Shown here piece by piece: positions 17,498 to 25,740 of a DNA stretch of 64,000 bases. The stretch spans positions 1-64,000 of the forward strand of contig DASQGZ010000033.1 of the NCBI GenBank assembly GCA_035632315.1. The letters run 5' to 3'. This DNA comes from JAFDZW01 sp035632315 (GTDB lineage: Bacteria; Bacteroidota; Ignavibacteria; Palsa-1295). The first letter of the stretch is position 1, and every line of letters starts with the position of its first letter. Below the pieces are notes generated by a model, which was given only the letters and a program-made list of their open reading frames with translations, was not told the origin of the DNA and ran no database searches. Position numbers and translations under genes: made by a program.

Positions 17498-18313
17498 TCA
17501 CGGCATCACTGAAATTCCAAGTTGCGCACCTATCGTGGCATCGGAGAAATCACTACTTGTGTTTGAGTACGAACTGCTTATCGAGTAGGACTGGCGTTTG
17601 TAGTATATTTCCATCCTGATCGCCGCCATGGTACCGATAAGAAATTTCAAACCTGCGCCGGCTTGCAGAATGAATACAGAGCCTATATCGTTGTTCCCCC
17701 CAAAAATAGAAGGGAACGCCGAGGGAAACGTCAACCCGTTCGAAATTCCGGCACCTGCACGAATAAACGGTGCGACTGAACCCGATTTCGGAATGAACGT
17801 GTACGAAAGATTTCCGACAAAAGAAAACGCTGTACTGCTTTTTATTTCGTCCCCCGAAAGGATCGACACACCGATCTCTGGTTCGATCGAAAGCCCGTCG
17901 GTGACAAAATATGCCGGGGTTACCGAAAGGGAGAACGTAGTAATGTTAAAAGAGCTTGAGCTTCCCGACAACGTTTCCGTTATCGAACCTCCTCCTCCAA
18001 GCAGACTCAACTCGCTCGTGCCTTTATCGAAAAGTTTCTTTCTTCGCCGAGAAGCCATACCAGGAAGCGGTTCTTCTCCGGACGATACTGGATCGAGAAC
18101 TGGTTTTGCCGTTTCCATATCATCCCGCGCGATACGAATATCCCTTCCTGCTGAATCTCGGAAGAGCACCATCTGCGCGCTGTCACCGACATATTCGGCA
18201 ATGAAATGCGTGCTGTCTTTTTTCAAAACGTTCATCCACTGTGCATTCGCGTCCGGTACACTTGAGAGTACCAGCGCAACAACACCCAAAAAGAATACTA
18301 TCAATGCTTTCAT
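17498..18313 (-). CDS. outer-membrane beta-barrel protein (porin-family-like)
   Basis: A 271-residue protein with signal peptide MKALIVFFLGVVALVLSS cut after ANA. About 70 residues then form a small acidic domain (FIAEYVGDSAQMVLFRDSAG). From about 95 on, alternating polar/hydrophobic strands with Gly turns (LSLLGGGGSITETL, PFIRAGAGISNG, LQAGAGLKFLIG) suggest an eight-stranded barrel of the OmpW/OprF-N type. Its role is unknown. It is divergent from the M16 peptidase operon. Confidence 0.75.
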   Translation of the reverse strand: MKALIVFFLGVVALVLSSVPDANAQWMNVLKKDSTHFIAEYVGDSAQMVLFRDSAGRDIRIARDDMETAKPVLDPVSSGEEPLPGMASRRRKKLFDKGTSELSLLGGGGSITETLSGSSSSFNITTFSLSVTPAYFVTDGLSIEPEIGVSILSGDEIKSSTAFSFVGNLSYTFIPKSGSVAPFIRAGAGISNGLTFPSAFPSIFGGNNDIGSVFILQAGAGLKFLIGTMAAIRMEIYYKRQSYSISSSYSNTSSDFSDATIGAQLGISVMP

Positions 18314-18549
18314 AATTGTACTGTGTAATCCGTAAATGCCGTAGCTTGCGCTTTGGCGTAGTGCCTCTTGTTTAGAAGCAGTGCAAAATTATTCTCTTGC
18401 AGATTCTGAAATGTCACGAAATTGTCAGAATATCATCTAATTTTGTATAAAAGTGAGGACGTAACTGAACCCTCATAATACTTCATTTCCTGAAACCTTC
18501 CTGCGTCAAAACCGTTAATTTACTTTCTGTGTCAATTTAATCCCATTTT

Positions 18550-19917
18550 ATGAAGAAAGTACTGTTATCCATCCTGTTGATCTCGGCAGTTGCGCCTCAG
18601 ATTTTTGCGCAAAAAGGCGCAAAGCCTGCACTTACACCGGCGATCACATCACAAGTGTTTCATCCCGTCAAGTTTGAAGAGTACGATATGCCGAACGGGC
18701 TGCATGTAATTCTCTATGAAGATCACAGCGCACCGCGGGTTGCTGTCCGTGTCTTCTATCATGTCGGCTCGCGCAACGAACGCTCCGACCGCACCGGCTT
18801 TGCTCACTTTTTCGAGCATCTGATGTTCGAATCGACCGATCATATCAAACGCGGGGACTACGCAAAGGATATTGAAGCTATCGGCGGAGAACTCAACGCA
18901 CATACGTCGCTCGATCATACATTTTACCAGGAAGATGTGCCGTCGAATTATATGCGTCAGGCGCTGTGGCAGGAATCGGAGCGAATGCACTGGCTGCACG
19001 TTGATTCGGCAGGCGTCGAAACACAGCGGCAAGTCGTCAAAGAAGAGCGCCGCAATCGCTACGAGAATCAGCCGTATGGCTCATTCTTTTTGAAATTGAT
19101 GAGCGCTGTCTTCCATACATCGCAATATAGTTGGACGCCCATTGGCGATGCCCAGTACATCGATCAGGCAACGATCAAAGAATTTCAGGATTTTTATCAT
19201 GAGAATTACGTGCCGAACAATGCCGTCCTCGTGATCGCCGGTGATTTTAAGCAAGCAGAAGCGAAAGCCGCAGCGCAAGATTATTTTGCAGATATTCCGC
19301 GCGGTGCAGAGATTGACAGAAGCTATACGCCGGAGCCGCCGCAGACATCCGAGCGTACTGTTGAGGTTAATGAGAAGATCACGCCATTACCTGCCGTTGC
19401 TTATGGTTGGCGGACTGTCCCCGAAGGCGATAAAGATCAATACGCGCTCGATATGCTTGCAAACGTGCTGATGCAAGGCAACAGCTCGCGCCTTGTCAAG
19501 CGTCTCAAAGACGAAGATCAATTAGTCGCCAGTGTTCAGCCGATCGCGCTGACGCTGGAAAAAGACGGAGCATTCGGTTTGCTCGCTGTCGCAAGCAAGG
19601 GGAAAGAACTTTCGAAAGTCCGTGCCGAGCTTGACGAAGAGATCAAGAAGTTACAATCATCCGGTATTTCCGACGAAGAATTTCAGAAGGTTCGCAATCA
19701 AATGACGAAAGACCTTGTCACGCAGGCGGCGGAGATGGGCAGCGTTGCGTTTGCGCTTTCGGAAGAATATGCGCTCTTTCACGATGCAAAGCGATATAAT
19801 TCGGAGATCGACCGATATATGGCAGTGACAAAGCAGGATATTCAGCGTGTAGCAAAAAAATATCTGACGAACAGCGCTCGTTCGGTGATCACATACACTG
19901 TTCCGACCAATCAATAA
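18550..19917 (+). CDS. M16 family zinc peptidase, active subunit, exported
   Basis: A 455-residue protein with signal peptide MKKVLLSILLISAVAPQIFA. The inverted zinc motif HFFEH (HxxEH) is intact, with the downstream Glu ligand in VKEERRNRYENQPYG. A second M16 inactive-type lobe follows, as in 'M16B' peptidases, which usually pair with a catalytically dead partner. That partner is the next gene, 30 bases downstream. Likely periplasmic degradation of peptides or unfolded segments. Confidence 0.9.
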   Translation: MKKVLLSILLISAVAPQIFAQKGAKPALTPAITSQVFHPVKFEEYDMPNGLHVILYEDHSAPRVAVRVFYHVGSRNERSDRTGFAHFFEHLMFESTDHIKRGDYAKDIEAIGGELNAHTSLDHTFYQEDVPSNYMRQALWQESERMHWLHVDSAGVETQRQVVKEERRNRYENQPYGSFFLKLMSAVFHTSQYSWTPIGDAQYIDQATIKEFQDFYHENYVPNNAVLVIAGDFKQAEAKAAAQDYFADIPRGAEIDRSYTPEPPQTSERTVEVNEKITPLPAVAYGWRTVPEGDKDQYALDMLANVLMQGNSSRLVKRLKDEDQLVASVQPIALTLEKDGAFGLLAVASKGKELSKVRAELDEEIKKLQSSGISDEEFQKVRNQMTKDLVTQAAEMGSVAFALSEEYALFHDAKRYNSEIDRYMAVTKQDIQRVAKKYLTNSARSVITYTVPTNQ

Positions 19918-19947
19918 TCCAAATAATTATTCTTACAGGTTAGTACG

Positions 19948-22065
19948 ATGAAGAATCTTATGAAAAAATTTCTTTCTCTCGCGATCGTTGCATTAATGTG
20001 CTTTTCGGCGATCAATTCAAATGCGCAAGTTGACCGCTCAAAGAAACCTGAACCGGGACCGCTTCCGAAATCAGCAGTGCCGCCGTTTCAGGAAATTACA
20101 CTCAAGAACGGACTTCGTATCGTCATAGTCGAAGACCACACGCAGCCGCTCGTGTATTTCCGCACACTGGTACTCAGCGGTAACGCTCAGGACGCCGGTT
20201 CGATCGGAGCGGCAGAAGCAGTGACCGATCTGCTGGAAAAAGGGACAACGACAATGAATGCCGACGACATTGCGAAGAAACTCGATTTCTTCGGCGCGTC
20301 GCTCGGAGCAAGTTCGACTGTTGATGACATCAATGTTTCTATCGGCTGCTTGAAGCGCGATATGGATAAAGTGCTGCCGATCTACGCCGATGTTATCAAG
20401 AACCCGATATTTCCTGCGACCGAACTGGAAAAATATAAATCAGAACAAATTTCCGCTTTGCAAGCGGCACGTCAGAGGCCGGGTGAACTTGGCAGAAAAA
20501 TGGGACGCAAGATGACCTACGATGTGCATCCATACGGCAACATTGCGACCGACTCCACAGTAAAAGCGCTTACGGTCGAAGTTCTAAAGACTTGGCACGG
20601 ACAGCATTTTTGTGCGAAGAATTCCATTATTGCCGTCGTCGGCGATATTACAGAGAGCGAGATCAAACCGGTGCTGGAAAAACAATTCGGCAGCTGGAAA
20701 TCTGGGATGCTCTATCAGCCGATGTATCCTGTTGTCGAGCCGAAGCAAGGACTGACGATCTCGCTTGTCGATCGTCCCGGGTCGAAACAATCGACAGTTC
20801 GTTTGCAGCATCTCGGCGTTGCCGTGACAAGTCCTGATTTCGATAGAGCAAGCCTCGTGATGTCGATCTTTGCCGGTAACGGAGTCATCGGTTTTGCAAA
20901 CCGGCTGTTTCAGAACATTCGTGAGAAACACGGCTATACATATACGCCCGGAGGGTCACTGACGAAATCGGTCGATCGGGGGGTCATGGTTGCTGTTGCC
21001 GAAGTACGTAACTCAGTCACGGATTCTGCGCTCGATCAAATGCTGCTGGAATACCGCAGGCTTTCGACCGAAGCAATCTCGGATAACGAATTGAACTTTG
21101 CGAAAGGACTCATCGCAGGTAAATTTATGATGGATCTTGCCGATCGCCAGAATACGGCGGGTCTGGTCCTTTCAACGCTAGAGTACGGCTTGCCGAAAGA
21201 TTATTACTCGACGTATCCCGAGCGCGTTTCAAAATTTACTTCTGCCGAGTTGCAGGATGTTGCCAAACGTGTCTTTCCTCCGAACGACATTAGCGTGATC
21301 GTCGTCGGCGATGCGTCGCAGATTCTGCCAATGCTGCAAAAATTCGGGAAAGTGAATGTCTATGATCTCGACCTCAAGCCAAAGAAAGATGTTGCAGTTC
21401 ACATTTCGCCGACAACGTCTGTCGTTGCCGATGTTATTAATAAGATGTACGCCGGACTCAACAGATCGGAATATGAAAAAGTAAAGAATCGCAAAGTTGA
21501 GGGGACGGTCACGCTCGAACTTGGCGGCGGGCCTCAAACATTGCCGTTCGAGGAGATCACTGCAGCGCCGAACAAAAAGTATCAGAAGCTCGATCTTGGC
21601 GCGCCGATGATCATTGAAATGCGGATCGACGGAACGAACGTATATGAATATCAGGGGATGCGCGGTGGACCGGCTGACCCCACGACAGCTCATCACGAAC
21701 TCGGGCAGTCAGCATTTGATGAAGAGCTCCACGTGACTGATCAGGGGTATAACGTTACGCTCGAAGGGGTAACGCTTGTCCCCGCCGGTGCGGCATATAT
21801 TCTCGATGTGATGAAGCCGGGCGGTTACCACGAGAAATGGTATGTCGATACCACCAGCGGATATATCACCCGCAAGGATCTCATCGAAAAAGAAGGCACG
21901 GAAACGCAGGACTACAGTGACTTTAGAGTAGTTGACGGGACTCCGTACCCATTTAAAGTTGAGATCCACGGCGCCGGCGACCAGACGGTGGAGATCAAGT
22001 CGATCAAAAATAATACGTCGATCGATGATACGCTCTTTATGAAAAAACCGGACTCGAAGAATTAA
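19948..22065 (+). CDS. M16 peptidase-like subunit (inactive) with C-terminal LolA/LolB-like domain
   Basis: A 705-residue protein with signal peptide (FLSLAIVALMCFSAINSNA). Residues about 30-460 match the M16 fold (LKNGLRIVIVEDHTQPLVYF, DLLEKGTTTMNADDIA), but the zinc motif is absent: the expected HxxEH position reads AEAVTDLLEKG. It is therefore probably the non-catalytic partner of the upstream M16 enzyme. The last 200 or so residues (from VNRKVEGTVTLEL-like sequence to DDTLFMKK) look like a separate beta-rich half-barrel similar to LolA/LolB lipoprotein-sorting proteins. That fusion is unusual; the domain call is by pattern only. Confidence 0.82.
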   Translation: MKNLMKKFLSLAIVALMCFSAINSNAQVDRSKKPEPGPLPKSAVPPFQEITLKNGLRIVIVEDHTQPLVYFRTLVLSGNAQDAGSIGAAEAVTDLLEKGTTTMNADDIAKKLDFFGASLGASSTVDDINVSIGCLKRDMDKVLPIYADVIKNPIFPATELEKYKSEQISALQAARQRPGELGRKMGRKMTYDVHPYGNIATDSTVKALTVEVLKTWHGQHFCAKNSIIAVVGDITESEIKPVLEKQFGSWKSGMLYQPMYPVVEPKQGLTISLVDRPGSKQSTVRLQHLGVAVTSPDFDRASLVMSIFAGNGVIGFANRLFQNIREKHGYTYTPGGSLTKSVDRGVMVAVAEVRNSVTDSALDQMLLEYRRLSTEAISDNELNFAKGLIAGKFMMDLADRQNTAGLVLSTLEYGLPKDYYSTYPERVSKFTSAELQDVAKRVFPPNDISVIVVGDASQILPMLQKFGKVNVYDLDLKPKKDVAVHISPTTSVVADVINKMYAGLNRSEYEKVKNRKVEGTVTLELGGGPQTLPFEEITAAPNKKYQKLDLGAPMIIEMRIDGTNVYEYQGMRGGPADPTTAHHELGQSAFDEELHVTDQGYNVTLEGVTLVPAGAAYILDVMKPGGYHEKWYVDTTSGYITRKDLIEKEGTETQDYSDFRVVDGTPYPFKVEIHGAGDQTVEIKSIKNNTSIDDTLFMKKPDSKN

Positions 22066-22088
22066 GTCTGTATTACAGATATGTAATA

Positions 22089-22116
22089 CAAAAGGCGGCA
22101 TTATTGCCGCCTTTTG
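22089..22116 (+). terminator. hairpin terminator after the M16 pair
   Basis: A 12-bp stem, caaaaggcggca (22089-22100) with tgccgccttttg (22105-22116), loop ttat. No long T-run follows, so it may act with its own tttt. Confidence 0.6.
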
Positions 22117-22156
22117 CATTGTTAGTATTGCCGAGTTGTAATATATTTTCTTACTT

Positions 22157-22996
22157 ATGACAAAACATCTTATTCGGAACATCGCTGCCACGATCGTTCT
22201 TGCATTCATTTCCTCGCTTATGAGCAGTTGTGCCGGAGCGAATATCTATTCAAAAGCTGACGACGTAAAGCTCGGCCAACAGATGCAGGCACAGATCGCA
22301 GCCGACCCGGCGCATTATCCGGTATTGAATAATCCTACGGTCACGTCGTATTGTCAGGGGATCGTCAATACGATCCTCACTTCGCCAAATATTACAAATA
22401 AAGATTTTAATTACAAAGTAACCGTTATCAATGATCCCAAAACGATCAACGCCTTTTCGATCCCCGGCGGGAGCATTTATGTATACACGGGGCTTCTGAA
22501 ATTTATCGATAACGAAGCGACGCTTGCCGGAATACTCGGTCACGAAATGACTCATGCCGATAAACGTCATGCCACTCAGCAAATGACGCAGCAGGCTGAG
22601 ATGCAGGGAATAGCAAGCGTATTACTTGGCAGGGTAGGCGATAGTACAACAAGAAATATTGGCAGCGTCGCCGCGGGTGTCGGCGCATATCTCGGAGCGA
22701 TGCGTTTTAGCCGCGACGACGAGCGCGAAGCCGACGCGAATTCGTTTACCGACCTGATGACGATTCCCGGGCGGCCATGGTATCCGGCGGCGATCAAATA
22801 TTTTATGGTAAAGACATTGAGTTGGGACCCAAAGGGTTCGACTGCATCGCTGGCAAATAATTTGGCGACGCACCCGCCGTCGCAGGAACGCCTCGATAAC
22901 GTAAATAAACAAGCATCGGCTGCTCATCTTGCCGATCCGGCGGAAATGCAGCTTAAAACAGCTCAACTCCAGCGCATCAAAGCAATGCTGCCGTAA
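22157..22996 (+). CDS. M48 family metalloprotease, probable lipoprotein (LoiP/BepA-like)
   Basis: A 279-residue protein with a lipoprotein-type signal (AATIVLAFISSLMSSC; Cys about 25). The zinc motif HEMTH sits in LAGILGHEMTHADKRHA and the third ligand Glu in DEREADANSF. It has the BepA/LoiP arrangement of an outer-membrane-anchored protease without TPRs. The family removes misfolded outer-membrane proteins in the periplasm. Its position after the M16 pair gives a block of three envelope peptidases. Confidence 0.9.
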   Translation: MTKHLIRNIAATIVLAFISSLMSSCAGANIYSKADDVKLGQQMQAQIAADPAHYPVLNNPTVTSYCQGIVNTILTSPNITNKDFNYKVTVINDPKTINAFSIPGGSIYVYTGLLKFIDNEATLAGILGHEMTHADKRHATQQMTQQAEMQGIASVLLGRVGDSTTRNIGSVAAGVGAYLGAMRFSRDDEREADANSFTDLMTIPGRPWYPAAIKYFMVKTLSWDPKGSTASLANNLATHPPSQERLDNVNKQASAAHLADPAEMQLKTAQLQRIKAMLP

Positions 22997-23025
22997 CTTT
23001 CCGGCAAAATCTGTGTTTCTTTTAC

Positions 23026-25161
23026 GTGTTGAAACTAACCTCCAACGGCATCATCTCATCTCTACATCATTCGCACAACGTGCGGGTGTTTGCTATTTCA
23101 TTCATTGCCTTCATACTTTCTTTTACGTCCGATAGTCTTGCAAAACTCACACCTGATAAAGATACACTAAACTTTCCGAGTCTTAAAATTTCGCTTTCCA
23201 AAGACGGCCCGATCACTGTAACGAACACCGGCGCGGTGACGGAAACCGTGACAAAAATATTTGTCACCCCATTGATCTCTACCGGGAGCGAGTTTCAATA
23301 TATCTCGTCGAACGTCTTTCCCTTCGATATTCCTGCAGGGGGGAGCAGGCAGTTCTTCATTCGTTTTACGCCGCTCGTGTCCGGACTTCGGACGGCACTG
23401 CTGACATTTGCAACGACAACTGACTCACTTTTCGTACCGATGCAAGGTTTTGGCTTGGTGTCTGAGCCCGATGCCGAGATGCTTCCGCCCGCGATCGATT
23501 TTGGTGTTCGTCTGCCCGGCGAGGTTATAGATACATTCGTCAGGGCAGTTGCGCTTGGTCCGGATAGTGCTACGATAATTAATTTTATAGTCGCCAACGA
23601 TAACGCCGTCATTTGTTATGAAGCAAATCTATCTGATGCGACTCAGCAATTCCCGGTCAATATGCAGCCGGGAGATTCGCTGTTGTTTCACGTCAGGTTT
23701 ACTCCGGCACTTCCCGAAGGAAAATATACGGGGCAGCTGGATCTGCTCGGGAATGTTACGGGCTCGCCGACATGCTATTTTACGGGTGTCGTCGCTGAGC
23801 CTGCAATGGTCACGGAGCCGGGCTTGATCGATCTTGGGATCGTTACGATCGGTTCGGTCATTGACACGAGCATCTTCATTATCAATACCAGTAAGATCAC
23901 GGATCATATTACGCAATTATCCGCGCTTGCTGCGCCATTTACATATATAAATCCGCCGCCGCTTCCATACGATCTTGCCGCCGGCGATACGCTCCGATTG
24001 AAAGTAGAATTTTCTGCCGCTCAGTTCGGACAATTTAGTGCTACGGTTGACGTGACCGAGCATACGCCGCCGATCGCGCAAAGCGACCGTCTGACTTCAA
24101 TCGCTGCACAAGTACAGCCCCATGTGCTTACTTCACAAATCGCGTCGTCGATTAATATTGCGTGCGGGCTTGACTCGGAATATATGACGAGCATCACATT
24201 GAAAGATACCGGAGCATATTCGATAGATATTAGCAGCATCGATCCCAGCAATTCAGGCCTCTCAATTTCTAAATCGCCGCTTCCACTGACGATGCAGCCC
24301 GCGTCGCAGAGAACGATCAATCTCCTGTACCATGCACACGGGACTGAACTTCGCGATACGTTTATTGTCGTCAGGATCCTCTCGAATAATTATATTGTGC
24401 GAACCGATACACTTAATATCCATATTCACCCTGTCACAACGGCTCTCGCACTGCGTTCGAAAGAACCACCTGCAAAGCGATCGTCGATTATCACCTCAAC
24501 GTTAGACCAGATCGTTGCCGCGTATCATTTAACATCGCTGCGATTCGAAATTTCGATTACGCCTTGGCCATTAGCAGCGATCAATGCTTCAAGCCTGACC
24601 TCGTCACTTGGCGCAGGTGTCACCGCGACTCTGAAAGATCTGACAAGCGGTCTCTATGAGATCACACTAACATCGGCGAGCGGCAGTTTTTCTTCCGGAT
24701 TCGATTCGATACTTTCTTTCGCGCTCGATTATTTTGTCACCTCGGATAGCATTGCAACAATAATAGTTCAACCGATCAGTGACGAACGTAATGGCTGTCT
24801 CGATTTTACTGCGGATACGATCGTGCTTGCGGTGCCGTCGGAATGTGGCGATCCGGATGTCAGGGCATTTATTCGTCGCAATGGTCTTGTGAAAATTCAT
24901 CTTGCCGACAATCCGGTCACGGAAAACATATTACACGTGAATATTCAGGCACAGAAAGATGTGGATATCATTCCGAACATATTTAACATATATGGTACAT
25001 TACTTTGCTCTTTTGGGGAGAGACATCTTTCTTCCGGCGAGTCAGTTATGCCGTTAGATGTTTCTTCGCTCGGGAGCGGAAGTTATTTTCTTTCACTCGA
25101 TGTGCGCGGCACAAATAAGCCGTTTTCTTTGCTTGCCGCCCCGTTTATTATCACCAGATAA
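23026..25161 (+). CDS. large exported protein with Ig-like anchor domains and T9SS-type C-terminus
   Basis: About 711 residues; start GTG at 23026 followed by a signal-like helix (VFAISFIAFILSFTSDSLA). Three or more repeats of about 95-100 residues contain VTNTGAVTETVTKI, FVRAVALGPDSATI, PAGGSRQFFIRFTPL, TSIFIINTSKI and similar strands. These are ASPM/SPD-2/Hydin-like (choice-of-anchor D) Ig domains. The last 85 residues (from NPVTENILHVNIQAQ) resemble a T9SS type A sorting domain, with a weak match. Probably cell-surface or secreted. No enzyme motif is seen. Confidence 0.72.
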   Translation: MLKLTSNGIISSLHHSHNVRVFAISFIAFILSFTSDSLAKLTPDKDTLNFPSLKISLSKDGPITVTNTGAVTETVTKIFVTPLISTGSEFQYISSNVFPFDIPAGGSRQFFIRFTPLVSGLRTALLTFATTTDSLFVPMQGFGLVSEPDAEMLPPAIDFGVRLPGEVIDTFVRAVALGPDSATIINFIVANDNAVICYEANLSDATQQFPVNMQPGDSLLFHVRFTPALPEGKYTGQLDLLGNVTGSPTCYFTGVVAEPAMVTEPGLIDLGIVTIGSVIDTSIFIINTSKITDHITQLSALAAPFTYINPPPLPYDLAAGDTLRLKVEFSAAQFGQFSATVDVTEHTPPIAQSDRLTSIAAQVQPHVLTSQIASSINIACGLDSEYMTSITLKDTGAYSIDISSIDPSNSGLSISKSPLPLTMQPASQRTINLLYHAHGTELRDTFIVVRILSNNYIVRTDTLNIHIHPVTTALALRSKEPPAKRSSIITSTLDQIVAAYHLTSLRFEISITPWPLAAINASSLTSSLGAGVTATLKDLTSGLYEITLTSASGSFSSGFDSILSFALDYFVTSDSIATIIVQPISDERNGCLDFTADTIVLAVPSECGDPDVRAFIRRNGLVKIHLADNPVTENILHVNIQAQKDVDIIPNIFNIYGTLLCSFGERHLSSGESVMPLDVSSLGSGSYFLSLDVRGTNKPFSLLAAPFIITR

Positions 25162-25164
25162 TTC

Positions 25165-25740
25165 GTGAGCGAAATTACCGATATTCGTTTTAGGCTGCGG
25201 GCGGAAGCGTTACGGCAGCGCGACGAGCTTGCAGAGCATCTTCGCATCGCGTTTTCTCATCTGATAAAAAAATCTGCAACGTCACTCCTTGAAGAATTAC
25301 GTGTACAGACAGTTCATTGTTATTTAAGTTTTCGTTCTGAAGTCGATACCTCAGCTCTTATTCATTCTTTGCAGGCAGATGAGGTTCAGATTATTGCACC
25401 GGTCACCTCGATCGTAGGCGGTGTATCGCAATTGGAGCATTATGTGCTGACGTCTGAACGAACTGTTGGTTCATTCGGTGTGCCGGAGCCGATCAGGGAT
25501 AAAAAAGTCAGTCCGGAAATTATCGAAGCAGTCGTCGTGCCCCTGGTAGCGTATGACGGGACAGGTACGCGGCTCGGGTACGGGAAGGGATATTATGACA
25601 GATTTCTTGCGTCACTTGCGCCGAATATCCCGAAGATCGGATTAGCGTTCAGCATTCAGGAAGTGTACGAAATTCCGCACTTGCCGCATGACATACGAAT
25701 GGATTATATCGTCAATGAACAGGCAATTGTTAAAATATAA
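25165..25740 (+). CDS. 5-formyltetrahydrofolate cyclo-ligase
   Basis: A 191-residue enzyme that converts 5-formyl-THF to 5,10-methenyl-THF with ATP. The family motif RLGYGKGYYDRFLA is present near residue 138, with a basic N-terminal helix (FRLRAEALRQRDEL) and a terminal hydrophobic strand. GTG start 25165, three bases after the preceding stop. Its stop abuts the convergent polA stop, TAA-TTA, with no gap. Confidence 0.92.
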   Translation: MSEITDIRFRLRAEALRQRDELAEHLRIAFSHLIKKSATSLLEELRVQTVHCYLSFRSEVDTSALIHSLQADEVQIIAPVTSIVGGVSQLEHYVLTSERTVGSFGVPEPIRDKKVSPEIIEAVVVPLVAYDGTGTRLGYGKGYYDRFLASLAPNIPKIGLAFSIQEVYEIPHLPHDIRMDYIVNEQAIVKI

